NCBI GenBank assembly: GCA_002937655.1
Contig: PTKH01000003.1
Span: 1 to 64,000, forward strand
Reading direction: 5' to 3'
Source: Alphaproteobacteria bacterium MarineAlpha9_Bin3
GTDB taxonomy: Bacteria; Pseudomonadota; Alphaproteobacteria; TMED109
DNA length: 64,000 nt
Within the stretch, counting starts at the first letter, position 1. Every line of letters begins with the position of its first letter. Under the pieces are notes generated by a model, which was given only the letters and a program-made list of their open reading frames with translations, was not told the DNA's origin and did not search any database. The position numbers were made by a program, and so were the translations under genes. This document shows, piece by piece, positions 1 through 11,212 of this stretch.

Positions 1-213
1 GAGTATTTAGGGCCTGCTACTTTATTACAAGCTTATAGATGGATTTCTGATTCTAGAGACGAAGCTCGAGAGGAGCGCTTAGATTATTTAGAGGATTCCT
101 TTAAGTTATATAGATGCCACACTATTATGAATTGTACTAAAACTTGTCCAAAAGGCTTAAATCCTGCGAAGGCAATATCAAAAATTAAAAAAGCAATTTC
201 TGAAAGAGCTTAA
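1..213 (+). CDS. sdhB: Succinate dehydrogenase iron-sulfur subunit, C-terminal part
   Basis: Frame 1 is open from the window edge to TAA at 211-213 and encodes 70 residues ending ...KKAISERA. It contains [21 protein letters not shown], the cysteine cluster that binds the 3Fe-4S/4Fe-4S centres in the C-terminal domain of SdhB, and the [19 protein letters not shown] stretch typical of the quinone-proximal helix. SdhB passes electrons from the flavoprotein SdhA to quinone in respiratory complex II at the inner membrane. The 5' part and the other sdh genes lie outside the window. The ORF is absent from the supplied track because it has no start here. Identification is by motif. Confidence 0.93.
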   Translation, partial: EYLGPATLLQAYRWISDSRDEAREERLDYLEDSFKLYRCHTIMNCTKTCPKGLNPAKAISKIKKAISERA

Positions 214-243
214 CATTAACTTTCTTTTGTAGTAATTACTTTA

Positions 244-1179
244 GTGATGATGTGGTTATTTATAATTTTAGGCTTATTAATTCTAGTGTCTTCTGGTGAT
301 TTTCTAGTTAGAGGATCTGTTGCATTAGCAAATATTTTTAAAATATCTCCGTATATAATAGCTGCTACTTTTATAGCTTTTGGAACATCCGCTCCAGAAT
401 TATTTGTTTCAGGAATAGCTAGTTATTCTGGTCATCCAGCAGCCGCTATAGGAAACATACTTGGTTCTAACTTTGCTAACGTGTTTTTAGCACTTGGAAT
501 GACTGCAGTAATTATTTCAATTTCTACACCCAAAAATAAATTTCCTTTAGAAATTAAGATATTATTATCTAGTACAATATTATTGCTAATACTTTTATAT
601 TACATCTCAATAATAAATTGTTTGATAGGTTTACTGTTATTAGGAATGCTTCTTTTATATATTATATATTTAATAAAATTTGATGCTAAAAAAAATTACG
701 AAAATAAAAAAAAAGAAAATCTATCTCTATCTAAATCTTTATTTATATTTATATCAGGACTTGTGGGAATTTCACTAGGAGCTTATTTATTAATTGAAGG
801 TTCTATTGAATTAGCTAAGTATTTTGGAATTAGAGAGACAGTTATAGGTCTTGGAGTACTAGCATTTGGGACATCTTTACCTGAAGTAGCGACTTCAATT
901 ATTGCTGCTATTAAGAAGGAAAACAGTATTGCTATAGGAAATATAGTCGGTTCAAATATTTTTAATATTTTAGGAATTGGCGGAGTAACAATATTGCTAT
1001 CTGGAAATGATTTTTTAAAATTAAATAACGTTATAAGTATTTATGACGTTATTCCTTTTATATTATCAACTTTTATTTTAGTTTATTTCTATAAATTTAA
1101 TACCAGTATTAATAGGACATATGGAATAATATTTGTAGTATTCTATACTATATGGATACTATCAATTTTTCTAAATTAA
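244..1179 (+). CDS. Sodium/calcium exchanger-type cation antiporter (CaCA family)
   Basis: This 311-residue, very hydrophobic protein has the two inverted alpha-repeats of the CaCA family. Repeat 1 carries FGTSAPELFVSG (acidic residue E52) and GNILGSNFANVFLALG. Repeat 2 carries FGTSLPEVATSI (near residue 209) and GNIVGSNIFNILGIGG. A lysine-rich cytosolic loop around residues 145-160 separates the halves. Length and motifs fit the bacterial YrbG-like group, which exchanges Ca2+ (or another cation) for Na+ or H+ across the inner membrane. The ion specificity cannot be read from sequence. The start is ambiguous among GTG 244, ATG 247 and ATG 250, with no good ribosome-binding site. It follows sdhB by 30 nt and may be cotranscribed. 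Confidence 0.85.
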   Translation: MMMWLFIILGLLILVSSGDFLVRGSVALANIFKISPYIIAATFIAFGTSAPELFVSGIASYSGHPAAAIGNILGSNFANVFLALGMTAVIISISTPKNKFPLEIKILLSSTILLLILLYYISIINCLIGLLLLGMLLLYIIYLIKFDAKKNYENKKKENLSLSKSLFIFISGLVGISLGAYLLIEGSIELAKYFGIRETVIGLGVLAFGTSLPEVATSIIAAIKKENSIAIGNIVGSNIFNILGIGGVTILLSGNDFLKLNNVISIYDVIPFILSTFILVYFYKFNTSINRTYGIIFVVFYTIWILSIFLN

Positions 1180-1251
1180 TATTAGTAAATATCAATTCTA
1201 TAGTATATTTATAGGTACGGTAAAAATTATATTTTTAAATGGAGTAAAATC

Positions 1252-2745
1252 ATGACAGTTGTTGGCCACAGAATTAATGGAAAGATAGAAGTTGAAAATA
1301 ACTCTAGACTAGGAGATGTTTATAATCCTGCTACAGGAGAAGTTGAGCGGAAAGTAGCATTAGCTTCTGTTAGTCAGGTTGACAACGCAGTAAGTGCAGC
1401 AAAAGGCGCATTAGAATCTTGGAGTAAAACTCCACCTATTCAAAGAGCTAGAGTAATGTTTAAATATAAAAAGCTTATAGAAGATAATATTGATGAATTA
1501 GCAGATCTTGTTGGAAGAGAACATGGAAAAACTCTCGTAGATGCAAAAGGTTCAGTTATCAGAGGATTAGAAGTCGTAGAGTTTGCTTGTGGGATTCCGC
1601 ATCTTCTTAAAGGAGAATATACTGAGCAAGTAGGTTCTGGAGTAGATAGTTATTCTGTAAGACAGCCAGTAGGTATAGCTGCAGGAATAACACCATTTAA
1701 TTTTCCTGCAATGGTTCCATTATGGATGTTCCCAATAGCAATTGCTTGTGGAAATACATTTATCTTAAAGCCTAGTGAGAGAGATCCTTCATGCCCTATG
1801 AGATTGGCAGAACTATTAGAAGAAGCTGGAGCGCCAGCTGGTGTTTTAAATGTAGTAAATGGAGATAAAGAAGCCGTAGATGCTATTTTGGATCATCCAG
1901 ATATCGGTGCTGTTTCATTTGTTGGTTCTACACCTGTAGCAAAACATGTTTATTCTAGGGGATCTTTAGCTGGCAAAAGAGTTCAAGCTTTAGGTGGTGC
2001 TAAAAATCATATGGTTATAATGCCAGATGCTGATTTAGATCAAACTGTAGATGCGCTAATGGGTGCAGCCTATGGGTCTGCGGGTGAGCGTTGTATGGCT
2101 ATAAGTGTGGCCGTCGCAGTAGGAGATATTGGTGATAAGTTAATTGAAAAAATGGCACCAAAGGTAAGTGGTCTAAAAATAGGGCCTTGGGATGATCCCG
2201 AAGCTGAAATGGGACCAATAGTTACAAGACAGTCTTTTGATAAAATTACTAATTTAATAGATCAAGGTGAAAAAGATGGAGCTGATATTGTAGTAGATGG
2301 TAGAAACCTTACTTTACAAGGCTATGAGAAAGGTAATTTTATGGGAGGAACATTATTTGATAATGTTAAACCTGGCATGTCTATATATGATCAAGAGATA
2401 TTTGGGCCTGTCCTATCTACAGTTAGGGCAGAAACTTATACAGAGGCTTTAGATTTAGTTAAGACTAATCCTTACGGGAATGGAGTCTCTATTTTTACTA
2501 GGGATGGAGATACAGCAAGAGATTTTGCCTCCAAAGCAAATATAGGAATGGTGGGTATTAACATTCCAATACCAGTTCCAGTAGCTTATCACAGTTTTGG
2601 TGGTTGGAAAGATTCTTTGTTTGGATCTAATAATGCGCATGGCATGGATGGGGTGAGATTCTATACTAGAATAAAAACGGTTTCTTCTCGATGGCCCTCA
2701 GGCATTAAAGATGGTGCTTTATTTACTATGCCTATAATGAAGTAA
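1252..2745 (+). CDS. mmsA: CoA-acylating methylmalonate/malonate-semialdehyde dehydrogenase
   Basis: This 497-residue aldehyde dehydrogenase family protein has TPFNFPAMVPLWMFP near residue 146, LGGAKNHMVIMPDADLD near 246, and the nucleophilic cysteine in GERCMA at C281. The LGGAKNH sequence, where ordinary aldehyde dehydrogenases carry the general-base glutamate, marks the CoA-dependent MMSDH/IolA group. These enzymes turn methylmalonate semialdehyde into propionyl-CoA, or malonate semialdehyde into acetyl-CoA and CO2. A GGAG ribosome-binding site lies 8 nt before ATG. The gene sits between sdhB and zapE, with an iron alcohol dehydrogenase two genes on, so a role like DddC on malonate semialdehyde is possible (inference). 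Valine or inositol breakdown is the alternative. Confidence 0.9.
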   Translation: MTVVGHRINGKIEVENNSRLGDVYNPATGEVERKVALASVSQVDNAVSAAKGALESWSKTPPIQRARVMFKYKKLIEDNIDELADLVGREHGKTLVDAKGSVIRGLEVVEFACGIPHLLKGEYTEQVGSGVDSYSVRQPVGIAAGITPFNFPAMVPLWMFPIAIACGNTFILKPSERDPSCPMRLAELLEEAGAPAGVLNVVNGDKEAVDAILDHPDIGAVSFVGSTPVAKHVYSRGSLAGKRVQALGGAKNHMVIMPDADLDQTVDALMGAAYGSAGERCMAISVAVAVGDIGDKLIEKMAPKVSGLKIGPWDDPEAEMGPIVTRQSFDKITNLIDQGEKDGADIVVDGRNLTLQGYEKGNFMGGTLFDNVKPGMSIYDQEIFGPVLSTVRAETYTEALDLVKTNPYGNGVSIFTRDGDTARDFASKANIGMVGINIPIPVPVAYHSFGGWKDSLFGSNNAHGMDGVRFYTRIKTVSSRWPSGIKDGALFTMPIMK

Positions 2746-2760
2746 AATTAGGAATGTTTA

Positions 2761-3876
2761 TTGAATAATTCAAATACTGTATCTGATCTATATAAAAAAT
2801 TAATAGAAGAAGGTGCAGTAGTTGAAGATCATGGCCAACTGAATGCAATCAGCGCATTAGATAAATTATATAATCAAATAAATGCCAAAAATAATCTTAG
2901 AAATATTTTTTCAAGAAAAAAAAATATGGGAGTATATATCTATGGAAAAGTAGGTCGAGGGAAATCCTATATAATGGATTTATTTTATAAACTTATTCAA
3001 GATAAGAGATGTATGAGAGTTCATCAGCATGATTTTATGAAAAATATTTACGAATATATGAAAATTAGTAGATTATCTAATCATAAAAACCCGTTAAAAT
3101 TTGCAATAGATAAATTGACTAAAGATATAAATTTATTGTGTGTTGATGAATTTGAAGTTTTAGATGTTGCCGATGCAATGATATTAGAAAGAATATATCA
3201 ATTATTATTAAAAAAAAATATAAAAGTAGTTTTAACCTCTAATACAGCTCCATCAAATTTGTATAGAAATGGATTACAAAGAGAGCGTTTTATTCCATTT
3301 ATCGAATTAGTGGAGAGGCGTATTGAAATAAAAGAAGTATCCGAAGGTAAAGACTATAGAATAAAAAACCCTCACTTGTGTGGTATTCATGAGTTTCAAG
3401 ATTTTTACTATTTGCCAGCAAATACTAAATTATCTGAAAAATTATTTAATCTTTTAATAAACGGAAAAAAAATTAAATCAATAGAGTTAAAATATAACAA
3501 GAGAAAACTACAAATTGAAAAAATTTCAAACCGTGTTTCATTTTTTTCTTTTGAGTATTTATGTAAAGCAAATTTATCAACTATAGATTATTATCAAATA
3601 GCAAATGTGAGTGATTGGATTATTATAACAGATTTACCTAAATTAACCTCAACAGACAGAAATATCGCTAAAAGATTTCAAATACTTATTGATATTTTAT
3701 ATGACAAAAAAATAGGATTAACTTTATCTTCAAATATTAAGCCAGAGGATATTTATATTAAAGGTGATGGCTTTAAGGAATTTAGAAGAACTGTCTCTAG
3801 AATTTATGAAATGACTAATAAAGATTGGTTAAATAAAATAAAAAATAAAGATTTTAAAAAATTAATTAGTTTATGA
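2761..3876 (+). CDS. zapE: AFG1/ZapE-family ATPase
   Basis: This 371-residue P-loop ATPase has Walker A GKVGRGKS (residues 62-69), Walker B LLCVDEFEV (D129/E130), and the family segment SNTAPSNLYRNGLQRERFIPFIEL. ZapE is a divisome-associated ATPase in E. coli, and its mitochondrial relative AFG1/LACE1 assists respiratory-chain quality control. In alphaproteobacteria the gene commonly sits beside sdh and mdh, as here. The start is TTG at 2761, supported by AGGA at 2750-2753 with 7 nt spacing. The nearby ATG at 2754 is out of frame. The gap after mmsA is 15 nt, suggesting cotranscription. Confidence 0.88.
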   Translation: MNNSNTVSDLYKKLIEEGAVVEDHGQLNAISALDKLYNQINAKNNLRNIFSRKKNMGVYIYGKVGRGKSYIMDLFYKLIQDKRCMRVHQHDFMKNIYEYMKISRLSNHKNPLKFAIDKLTKDINLLCVDEFEVLDVADAMILERIYQLLLKKNIKVVLTSNTAPSNLYRNGLQRERFIPFIELVERRIEIKEVSEGKDYRIKNPHLCGIHEFQDFYYLPANTKLSEKLFNLLINGKKIKSIELKYNKRKLQIEKISNRVSFFSFEYLCKANLSTIDYYQIANVSDWIIITDLPKLTSTDRNIAKRFQILIDILYDKKIGLTLSSNIKPEDIYIKGDGFKEFRRTVSRIYEMTNKDWLNKIKNKDFKKLISL

Positions 3877-3902
3877 TACATATTATAAGTTAATTTTTAA
3901 AC

Positions 3903-5078
3903 ATGTATGGAGGTGTTGTGTCTAATCAAATAATTATTCCAAATATTATGCAAATAGGTGCTGGCGCAAGTTTAGAATTGGGAAATATAATGAATAGGAT
4001 GGAATATAAAAACCCTTTAATTATTACTGATTCTATGATGGTAGAACTAGGTTATATATCTAAAATTGAAGAAAATTTAAAAAATAATAATATAATTTCA
4101 GATGTTTTCAAGGATACAATTCCTGAACCAACAGTAAAATCTATACAAGAAGGCGTAAATAAGGTTAAAAATGGAAATTTTGATTCCCTAATAGCGTTAG
4201 GTGGAGGAAGTCCAATTGATAGTGCTAAAGCAATAAGTATTCTAGGAAAGTTTGGTGGTGAAATGAAGGAATATAAATTCCCACGTTTAGTAGATGAAAT
4301 AGGTATACCTATTATTGCTATTCCTACAACTGCTGGTACGGGAACAGAAGTTACAAAATTTACAATAATAGCTGATGAAAAAACAGATGAGAAGATGTTA
4401 TGTGTGGGGAAGGGTTTTATGCCTTCAGTTGCTTTAATAGATTATGAGTTAACTCTAAGTTTGCCACAAAGGTCTACAGCTGATACCGGAATAGACGCTT
4501 TAACTCATGCTATGGAAGCTTATGTAAGTAAAAAAGCTAATGCATTTAGTGATGCACAAGCATTGCAAGCTATGAGTTTAATAGCTCCTAACTTGAGAAC
4601 AGTATTTCACAATGGCAATGATAAAGAGGCAAGAGAAAAAATGATGTTAGGAGCTACATTGGCTGGAGTTGCTTTTTCAAATGCCTCAGTAGCTTTAGTA
4701 CATGGAATGAGTAGACCAATAGGAGCATTTTATCATGTACCTCATGGATTATCTAATGCTATGTTATTACCCTCTGTAACAGAATTTTCGATACCTGCAG
4801 CAACTCAGAGATACGCGCAGTGTGCGAGAGCTATGGGCGTAGCTGAAAAAGAGGATAGTGATGAAGAAGCTAATAATAAATTATTAAAGGAACTTGAAAA
4901 TTTAAATAAAGAATTAAATGTTCCTTCTCCTGAGGAGTTTGGAATAAACAGAGAAGAATTTATGGATAATTTAGAAATAATGGCAGAGCAAGCCTTGGCA
5001 TCAGGCTCGCCAGGCAATAATCCAAGAGTTCCAGATAATAAAGAAATAATAAATATATATAAACTTTTATGGTCGTAA
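3903..5078 (+). CDS. Iron-containing alcohol dehydrogenase (group III)
   Basis: This 391-residue group III alcohol dehydrogenase has the NAD(P)-binding GGGSPIDSAKA at residues 100-110. The four metal ligands expected for the FucO/AdhE family are all present: D198 and H202 in DALTHAMEAY, H267 in VHGMSRP and H281 in YHVPHG. Members oxidise alcohols to aldehydes or the reverse, and substrate cannot be fixed from sequence. Being close to an MmsA-type dehydrogenase recalls the DddB-DddC pair, which takes 3-hydroxypropionate to malonate semialdehyde and then acetyl-CoA. That assignment is inference. GGAGGTG just after the first ATG could instead serve a downstream GTG start (3918, preceding TCTAATC), so the N-terminus is uncertain by 5 residues. 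Confidence 0.85.
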   Translation: MYGGVVSNQIIIPNIMQIGAGASLELGNIMNRMEYKNPLIITDSMMVELGYISKIEENLKNNNIISDVFKDTIPEPTVKSIQEGVNKVKNGNFDSLIALGGGSPIDSAKAISILGKFGGEMKEYKFPRLVDEIGIPIIAIPTTAGTGTEVTKFTIIADEKTDEKMLCVGKGFMPSVALIDYELTLSLPQRSTADTGIDALTHAMEAYVSKKANAFSDAQALQAMSLIAPNLRTVFHNGNDKEAREKMMLGATLAGVAFSNASVALVHGMSRPIGAFYHVPHGLSNAMLLPSVTEFSIPAATQRYAQCARAMGVAEKEDSDEEANNKLLKELENLNKELNVPSPEEFGINREEFMDNLEIMAEQALASGSPGNNPRVPDNKEIINIYKLLWS

Positions 5079-5172
5079 ATATAAATTATTTAACGATTAA
5101 AATATTTAGGCTTTAATAAAATAAATTTATAGGTATAAATGCATATTATAAAATTAATAAAAAAAGGATTAA

Positions 5173-6162
<990 letters not shown>

Positions 6163-6266
6163 TTATATTAATAATAATATTTCTTTATTATTTATAGTTT
6201 GAATTTTTCTTTTATCATGATAGATAAAGTTTATTATTAGTATAATAACATTACTGGTTATAATTA

Positions 6267-7430
6267 ATGAATATTCATGAATTTCAAGCAAAAAAAATAT
6301 TAGCTGATTACGGTGTAAATATACCTAGGGGTAAAGAAGCTTATAGTACTCAAGAAGCTCTTTCAATTGCAAAAGATATAGGTGGAAAAAAATGGGTTGT
6401 AAAAGCTCAAATTCATGCAGGTGGAAGAGGAAAAGCTGGTGGTGTAAAAATTGCGGATAGCCTTAAAGACGTAGAAAAAATAAGTAACTCTCTTTTGGGA
6501 ATGCAGTTGGTTACTCATCAAACTGGACCAGAAGGAAAAAAAGTAAACAAAATTTTTATTGAAGAGGGTGTAAATATAGTTTCTGAACTTTACTTGGGAG
6601 TAGTTTTAGACAGAAGTAATGGAAATTATGTAATGATGGCTTCCACAGAAGGCGGCACAGAAATAGAAGTTGTTGCAGAAAAAACTCCAGAAAAAATATT
6701 TAAGGTTCAGATTGATCCTTTACTTGGAATACAATCTTATCAAGCAAGACAATTAGTTTTTAAGTTAGGTTTGAAAAAACCTATATCTAATAAAGCTGTA
6801 AAATTTATATTGGCACTATCTAAAGCAGTTGAGGATACAGATGCTAATTTAGTAGAAATTAATCCTCTAGTTATAACAAAAGATGATGTATTAGCACTAG
6901 ATGCTAAAATGAATTTTGATGATAATGCTCTATTTAGGCAAAAGAGAATTGAAATTTTAAGAGATGAAGATGAAGAAGACCCAAGAGAACTTGAAGCAAC
7001 TAAACATGATTTAAATTATATTAGTTTAGATGGAAACATTGGGTGTATGGTAAATGGTGCTGGGTTAGCTATGGCTACAATGGATATTATAAAATTAGAA
7101 GGTGGTAGTCCCGCTAATTTTTTAGATGTCGGAGGAGGGGCAAGTAAAGAAAGAGTAGAACAAGCATTTAAAATTATTTTCTCTGATAATAAAGTAAAAG
7201 CAGTACTTATTAATATATTTGGAGGTATTATGAGATGCGATGTTATTGCAGAGGGAGTAGTTGCAGCGGCTAAAAATATTGATATTAAAGTTCCTTTAAT
7301 AGTTCGTTTAGCGGGAACTAATGAAGAAAAAGGTAATGAAATATTGGATAACTCGGGTTTAGATATAATAAGTGCTGATAATCTTGGTGATGCGGCTAAA
7401 AAAGTAGTTAAGTCTGTAAAGGAATTATAA
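6267..7430 (+). CDS. sucC: Succinyl-CoA synthetase beta subunit
   Basis: This 387-residue ATP-grasp protein begins [17 protein letters not shown], as SucC does. It carries the nucleotide-binding [16 protein letters not shown] segment near residue 45 and the C-terminal [16 protein letters not shown] that contacts the alpha subunit and phosphohistidine. With SucD it makes ATP (or GTP) from succinyl-CoA in the TCA cycle. The stop codon TAA at 7428-7430 directly abuts the sucD ATG, so the two chains are almost certainly translated together. The 104-nt gap before it is the largest inside the mdh-lpd run and may carry its own promoter, but I cannot define one with confidence. Confidence 0.97.
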   Translation: MNIHEFQAKKILADYGVNIPRGKEAYSTQEALSIAKDIGGKKWVVKAQIHAGGRGKAGGVKIADSLKDVEKISNSLLGMQLVTHQTGPEGKKVNKIFIEEGVNIVSELYLGVVLDRSNGNYVMMASTEGGTEIEVVAEKTPEKIFKVQIDPLLGIQSYQARQLVFKLGLKKPISNKAVKFILALSKAVEDTDANLVEINPLVITKDDVLALDAKMNFDDNALFRQKRIEILRDEDEEDPRELEATKHDLNYISLDGNIGCMVNGAGLAMATMDIIKLEGGSPANFLDVGGGASKERVEQAFKIIFSDNKVKAVLINIFGGIMRCDVIAEGVVAAAKNIDIKVPLIVRLAGTNEEKGNEILDNSGLDIISADNLGDAAKKVVKSVKEL

Positions 7431-8300
7431 ATGTCTATTATAGTAAATTCAGAAACTAAAGTAATTTGTCAGGGCTTCACTGGTGCACAAGGCACATTTC
7501 ATTCAGAACAAGCAATAGCATACGGTACAAAAATGGTTGCTGGTGTTTCACCAGGCAAAGGAGGCAGTCAGCATTTAGATTTACCTGTTTATAATACCGT
7601 TGATGAAGCTATCCACAATACTGATGCAAATACTAGTGTAATTTATGTTCCTCCTCCTTTTGCAGCTGATGCTATATTGGAGGCAATAGATGCAAATATA
7701 GATTTAATAGTCTGTATAACGGAGGGAATCCCTATATTAGATATGGTAAGAGTTAAGAATGTTTTAAATAATTCTAAAAGTAGGTTAATAGGTCCAAATT
7801 GTCCTGGTATAATTACACCTAATCAATGCAAAATAGGGATTATGCCTGGACATATTTGTATGGAGGGTAGTATAGGAATAGTTTCAAGATCGGGAACCTT
7901 GACTTATGAAGCTGTTGACCAAACTACAGCTTGTAAGTTAGGACAAACAACTTGTGTCGGTATAGGTGGTGACCCAGTGCCTGGAACAAATTTTATTGAT
8001 ACTTTAGAACTTTTTTTAACTGATGAATCTACAAAAGGTATTATTATGATTGGAGAAATTGGTGGATCTGCAGAAGAAGAGGCTGCAGAGTTTATTAAAA
8101 GTTCTAAAATAAAAAAACCTATCGTCGGTTTTATTGCTGGATTAAGTGCACCTGAAGGAAAAAGAATGGGTCATGCAGGTGCAATCATATCTGGAGGTAG
8201 TGGAGGAGCAGAAGATAAAATTGAAGCTTTAAAGTCAGCAGGAGTATCAATAGCTTCTTCTCCGGCCACTATTGGAGAAAAGATGTTAAAAATTATATAA
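7431..8300 (+). CDS. sucD: Succinyl-CoA synthetase alpha subunit
   Basis: This 289-residue SucD has the CoA-binding [19 protein letters not shown] motif near residue 15. The phosphorylated active-site histidine is H248 in [18 protein letters not shown] (H246 in the E. coli numbering). Length is normal for the family. It starts at the base after the sucC stop codon with no spacer. The pair catalyses substrate-level phosphorylation between the 2-oxoglutarate and succinate dehydrogenase steps, both of which are also encoded in this window. Confidence 0.97.
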   Translation: MSIIVNSETKVICQGFTGAQGTFHSEQAIAYGTKMVAGVSPGKGGSQHLDLPVYNTVDEAIHNTDANTSVIYVPPPFAADAILEAIDANIDLIVCITEGIPILDMVRVKNVLNNSKSRLIGPNCPGIITPNQCKIGIMPGHICMEGSIGIVSRSGTLTYEAVDQTTACKLGQTTCVGIGGDPVPGTNFIDTLELFLTDESTKGIIMIGEIGGSAEEEAAEFIKSSKIKKPIVGFIAGLSAPEGKRMGHAGAIISGGSGGAEDKIEALKSAGVSIASSPATIGEKMLKII

Positions 8301-8321
8301 TTATGTTAAGGGTTAAAAATT

Positions 8322-11138
8322 TTGTTACCGCAGTCTCTAAATAAACAAACTCGTATTAAAGAATTAAGACAACTATATATTGCTTATAGTAAAGATAGAA
8401 ATCTTGTTAATATCGAATGGCAAGAATTTTTTGATGATCTTGCTCCTGATGCATGTAATTTTTTATCAGATTTAGAAATAGATCATAATTCTAATTTTGA
8501 AGTAAATAGTGATTTAACTTTGCATACAAATCAAGATAGTAGATCAGCTACATTAGATTCAATTAGAGCTTTAATGTTAATAAGGGCTTATAGAGTAAGA
8601 GGACATTTAAAAGCTAATTTAGACCCTCTAAATATAACTAAATCTTTGGATCATACGGAGCTTAAACCAGAAAGTTATGGTTTTGAAGAAAAAGATATGG
8701 ATAGGCCTATTTTTATTGATAATGTCCTCGGATTAGAATCTGCAACATTAAGAGAAATTTTGGTAAACTTAGAAGCTACATATTGCGGTACTATAGGCGT
8801 ACAGTTTATGCATATTCAGGACCCTGAGCAAAAAGCTTGGATACAAAAGACTTTGGAAAATGTGTTAAATCAACCTGATTTTACTGATATGGGCAAAAAA
8901 GCTATTTTTGAAAGATTAGTAGCAGCTGAAACCTTTGAGAGATTCTTAGATAGAAAATACACTGGTACAAAAAGATTTGGGTTAGAGGGTGCGGAGGCCA
9001 TGATTCCTGCATTAGAGCAAATACTTAAAAGAGGAGGAAAACTTGGTTTAGAAGAAGTAATAATAGGAACGGCCCATAGGGGAAGACTAAATGTACTAGC
9101 TAATTTTATGGGTAAACCCTTTGAAGCAATTTTTTCTGAATTCCAGGGGAACTCATCACAACCTGAAAACGTTCAAGGAGCAGGAGATGTTAAATATCAT
9201 CTAGGAACATCTTCAGATAGAACTTTTGACGGTAAGAAGGTACATCTATCATTAACTGCAAATCCTTCACATTTAGAGGCCGTTAACCCAGTAGTGGTAG
9301 GGAAAGTCCGTGCTAAGCAAGATCGGAAAGAAGATTTAGGACGTCGCAAGGTTGCAGCACTTTTGATACATGGTGATGCAGCTTTTTCCGGACAAGGATT
9401 AGTTCCAGAGACTCTAGATTTATCAGAATTAAAAGGTTATAGAATTGGAGGAACCATTCATTTTATAATAAATAATCAAATTGGTTTTACTACTAATCCT
9501 GTTAATGCTCGCTCGGGACCATATTGCTCAGATGTAGCTTTAATGATTCAAGCACCTATTTTACATGTTAACGGAGATGACCCAGAAGCTGTAGTTCATG
9601 CTGCAAGAATAGCAATTGAATTTAGACAAAAATTTAATAAAGATATAGTTATTGATATGTTTTGTTATAGGCGTCATGGTCATAATGAAGGTGATGAGCC
9701 AGCTTTTACTCAACCTACAATGTATAAAGCTATTTCAAACCATCCTTCAACGCGAGAAATATATAGTAATAAATTAATTAAAGAGAATCTAATTTCAAAA
9801 GAAGAGTCGGATAAGTTTTTGAATGATTGGTATTCTAGATTAGAGGAAGAATATAAAAAAGCTAATTCTTATAAACCTGTAAAAGCAGATTGGTTTAGTG
9901 GGGCATGGGAAGGATTAGATATAGCAAGAGAAAAAGGAAAAAGAAGAGGCGACACTAGTATAAATATAGAAAAGTTAGAATTAGTAGGGCAAGGATTAAC
10001 AAATTTACCGAAAAATTTTAATGTCCATAAAAAACTTCAGAAATTAATAGACCAGAGAAAGTCATCTTTTGAAGGTAAAACACCTATAGATTGGTCATCA
10101 GCAGAGTCTCTAGCTTTAGGCAGCTTACTAGTTGAAGGAGTAAAAATTAGAATGACTGGGCAAGACTCTGGAAGAGGAACATTTTCTCAGAGGCATGCAG
10201 TATTGGTTGATCAAAAAAATGATAATAAAATAATTTTATTAAATAATATTAAAAAAGATCAGGCAATATTTGAAATAGTTGATAGTCCTTTATCTGAGGC
10301 ATCAGTTTTAGGTTTTGAATATGGGTATTCTTTAGCAGAACCAAATGCTTTAGTAATTTGGGAGGCTCAGTTTGGAGATTTTGCAAATGGAGCACAAGTT
10401 ATTATTGATCAATTTATCTCCTCAGGTGAGAGCAAATGGTTAAGAATGTCTGGTTTAACTTTATTATTACCGCATGGCTACGAAGGTCAAGGCCCTGAAC
10501 ACTCTTCTGCTAGGATGGAAAGGTTTTTACAACTATGTGCCGAAGATAATTTACAAATAGTTAATTGTACTACTCCTGCAAATTATTTTCATGTATTGAG
10601 AAGACAAATGCATAGGTCATTTAGAAAACCTGTAATTATATTTACTCCAAAATCTTTATTACGTAATAAAAATGCAGTTTCAAAAATTTCTGACATAACA
10701 TCTGGATCATGGTTCCATAGAGTTTTACCAGATCCAAAAAAGTTATTAAAAAAAGATAAAGTTGATAGAGTGGTTTTATGCTCAGGAAAAGTTTTTTATG
10801 ATTTAGTGAAGATGAGAGAAGAAAACAAATTATTAAATATTAGAATAATAAGAATTGAACAGCTTTATCCTTTTCCTGAGGATGCGGTATTAAGAGAATT
10901 GAAAAATTTTTCTAACGCTAAGATTATTTGGTGTCAGGAAGAACCTAAAAATATGGGTGCGTGGACATATATAAGTCCGTTAATAGAAGAAGTAATGATT
11001 AAAATAGGATCTAAACAAAATAGGTTACATTATGCGGGAAGAGAAGCTCAAGCTTCCACTGCAACAGGACTATTTAGTAGACACCAACAAGAACAAAATA
11101 AATTATTAACAGAGGCTTTACTTAAAAGAACTAATTAA
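8322..11138 (+). CDS. sucA: 2-oxoglutarate dehydrogenase E1 component
   Basis: This 938-residue thiamine-diphosphate enzyme has TAHRGRLNVLANFMGKP near residue 247, the cofactor-binding GDAAFSGQGLVPETLDLSELKGY, and FIINNQIGFTTNP. Decarboxylation and succinyl transfer to the lipoyl group of SucB occur here. The N-terminal MLPQSLNKQTRIKELRQLYIAY... E2-interacting region is shorter than in E. coli, and total length is close to the usual 930-990. The start is TTG at 8322, supported by AAGGG at 8308-8312 (9 nt spacing). The earlier ATG at 8303 is out of frame. It lies 21 nt after sucD. Confidence 0.96.
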   Translation: MLPQSLNKQTRIKELRQLYIAYSKDRNLVNIEWQEFFDDLAPDACNFLSDLEIDHNSNFEVNSDLTLHTNQDSRSATLDSIRALMLIRAYRVRGHLKANLDPLNITKSLDHTELKPESYGFEEKDMDRPIFIDNVLGLESATLREILVNLEATYCGTIGVQFMHIQDPEQKAWIQKTLENVLNQPDFTDMGKKAIFERLVAAETFERFLDRKYTGTKRFGLEGAEAMIPALEQILKRGGKLGLEEVIIGTAHRGRLNVLANFMGKPFEAIFSEFQGNSSQPENVQGAGDVKYHLGTSSDRTFDGKKVHLSLTANPSHLEAVNPVVVGKVRAKQDRKEDLGRRKVAALLIHGDAAFSGQGLVPETLDLSELKGYRIGGTIHFIINNQIGFTTNPVNARSGPYCSDVALMIQAPILHVNGDDPEAVVHAARIAIEFRQKFNKDIVIDMFCYRRHGHNEGDEPAFTQPTMYKAISNHPSTREIYSNKLIKENLISKEESDKFLNDWYSRLEEEYKKANSYKPVKADWFSGAWEGLDIAREKGKRRGDTSINIEKLELVGQGLTNLPKNFNVHKKLQKLIDQRKSSFEGKTPIDWSSAESLALGSLLVEGVKIRMTGQDSGRGTFSQRHAVLVDQKNDNKIILLNNIKKDQAIFEIVDSPLSEASVLGFEYGYSLAEPNALVIWEAQFGDFANGAQVIIDQFISSGESKWLRMSGLTLLLPHGYEGQGPEHSSARMERFLQLCAEDNLQIVNCTTPANYFHVLRRQMHRSFRKPVIIFTPKSLLRNKNAVSKISDITSGSWFHRVLPDPKKLLKKDKVDRVVLCSGKVFYDLVKMREENKLLNIRIIRIEQLYPFPEDAVLRELKNFSNAKIIWCQEEPKNMGAWTYISPLIEEVMIKIGSKQNRLHYAGREAQASTATGLFSRHQQEQNKLLTEALLKRTN

Positions 11139-11212
11139 TTAATAAAAATAGTGCTAAACTTTAAAACGAAAGTTAATATCATGGTGAAGTTCATTTTTTG
11201 TAGGATATATAA

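Noticed and set aside
11150-11176. AACTTT..AAAGTT hairpin before sucB
   Set aside because: A six-base AT-rich stem without a following T-run, inside a continuous operon. It is likely chance in this base composition.
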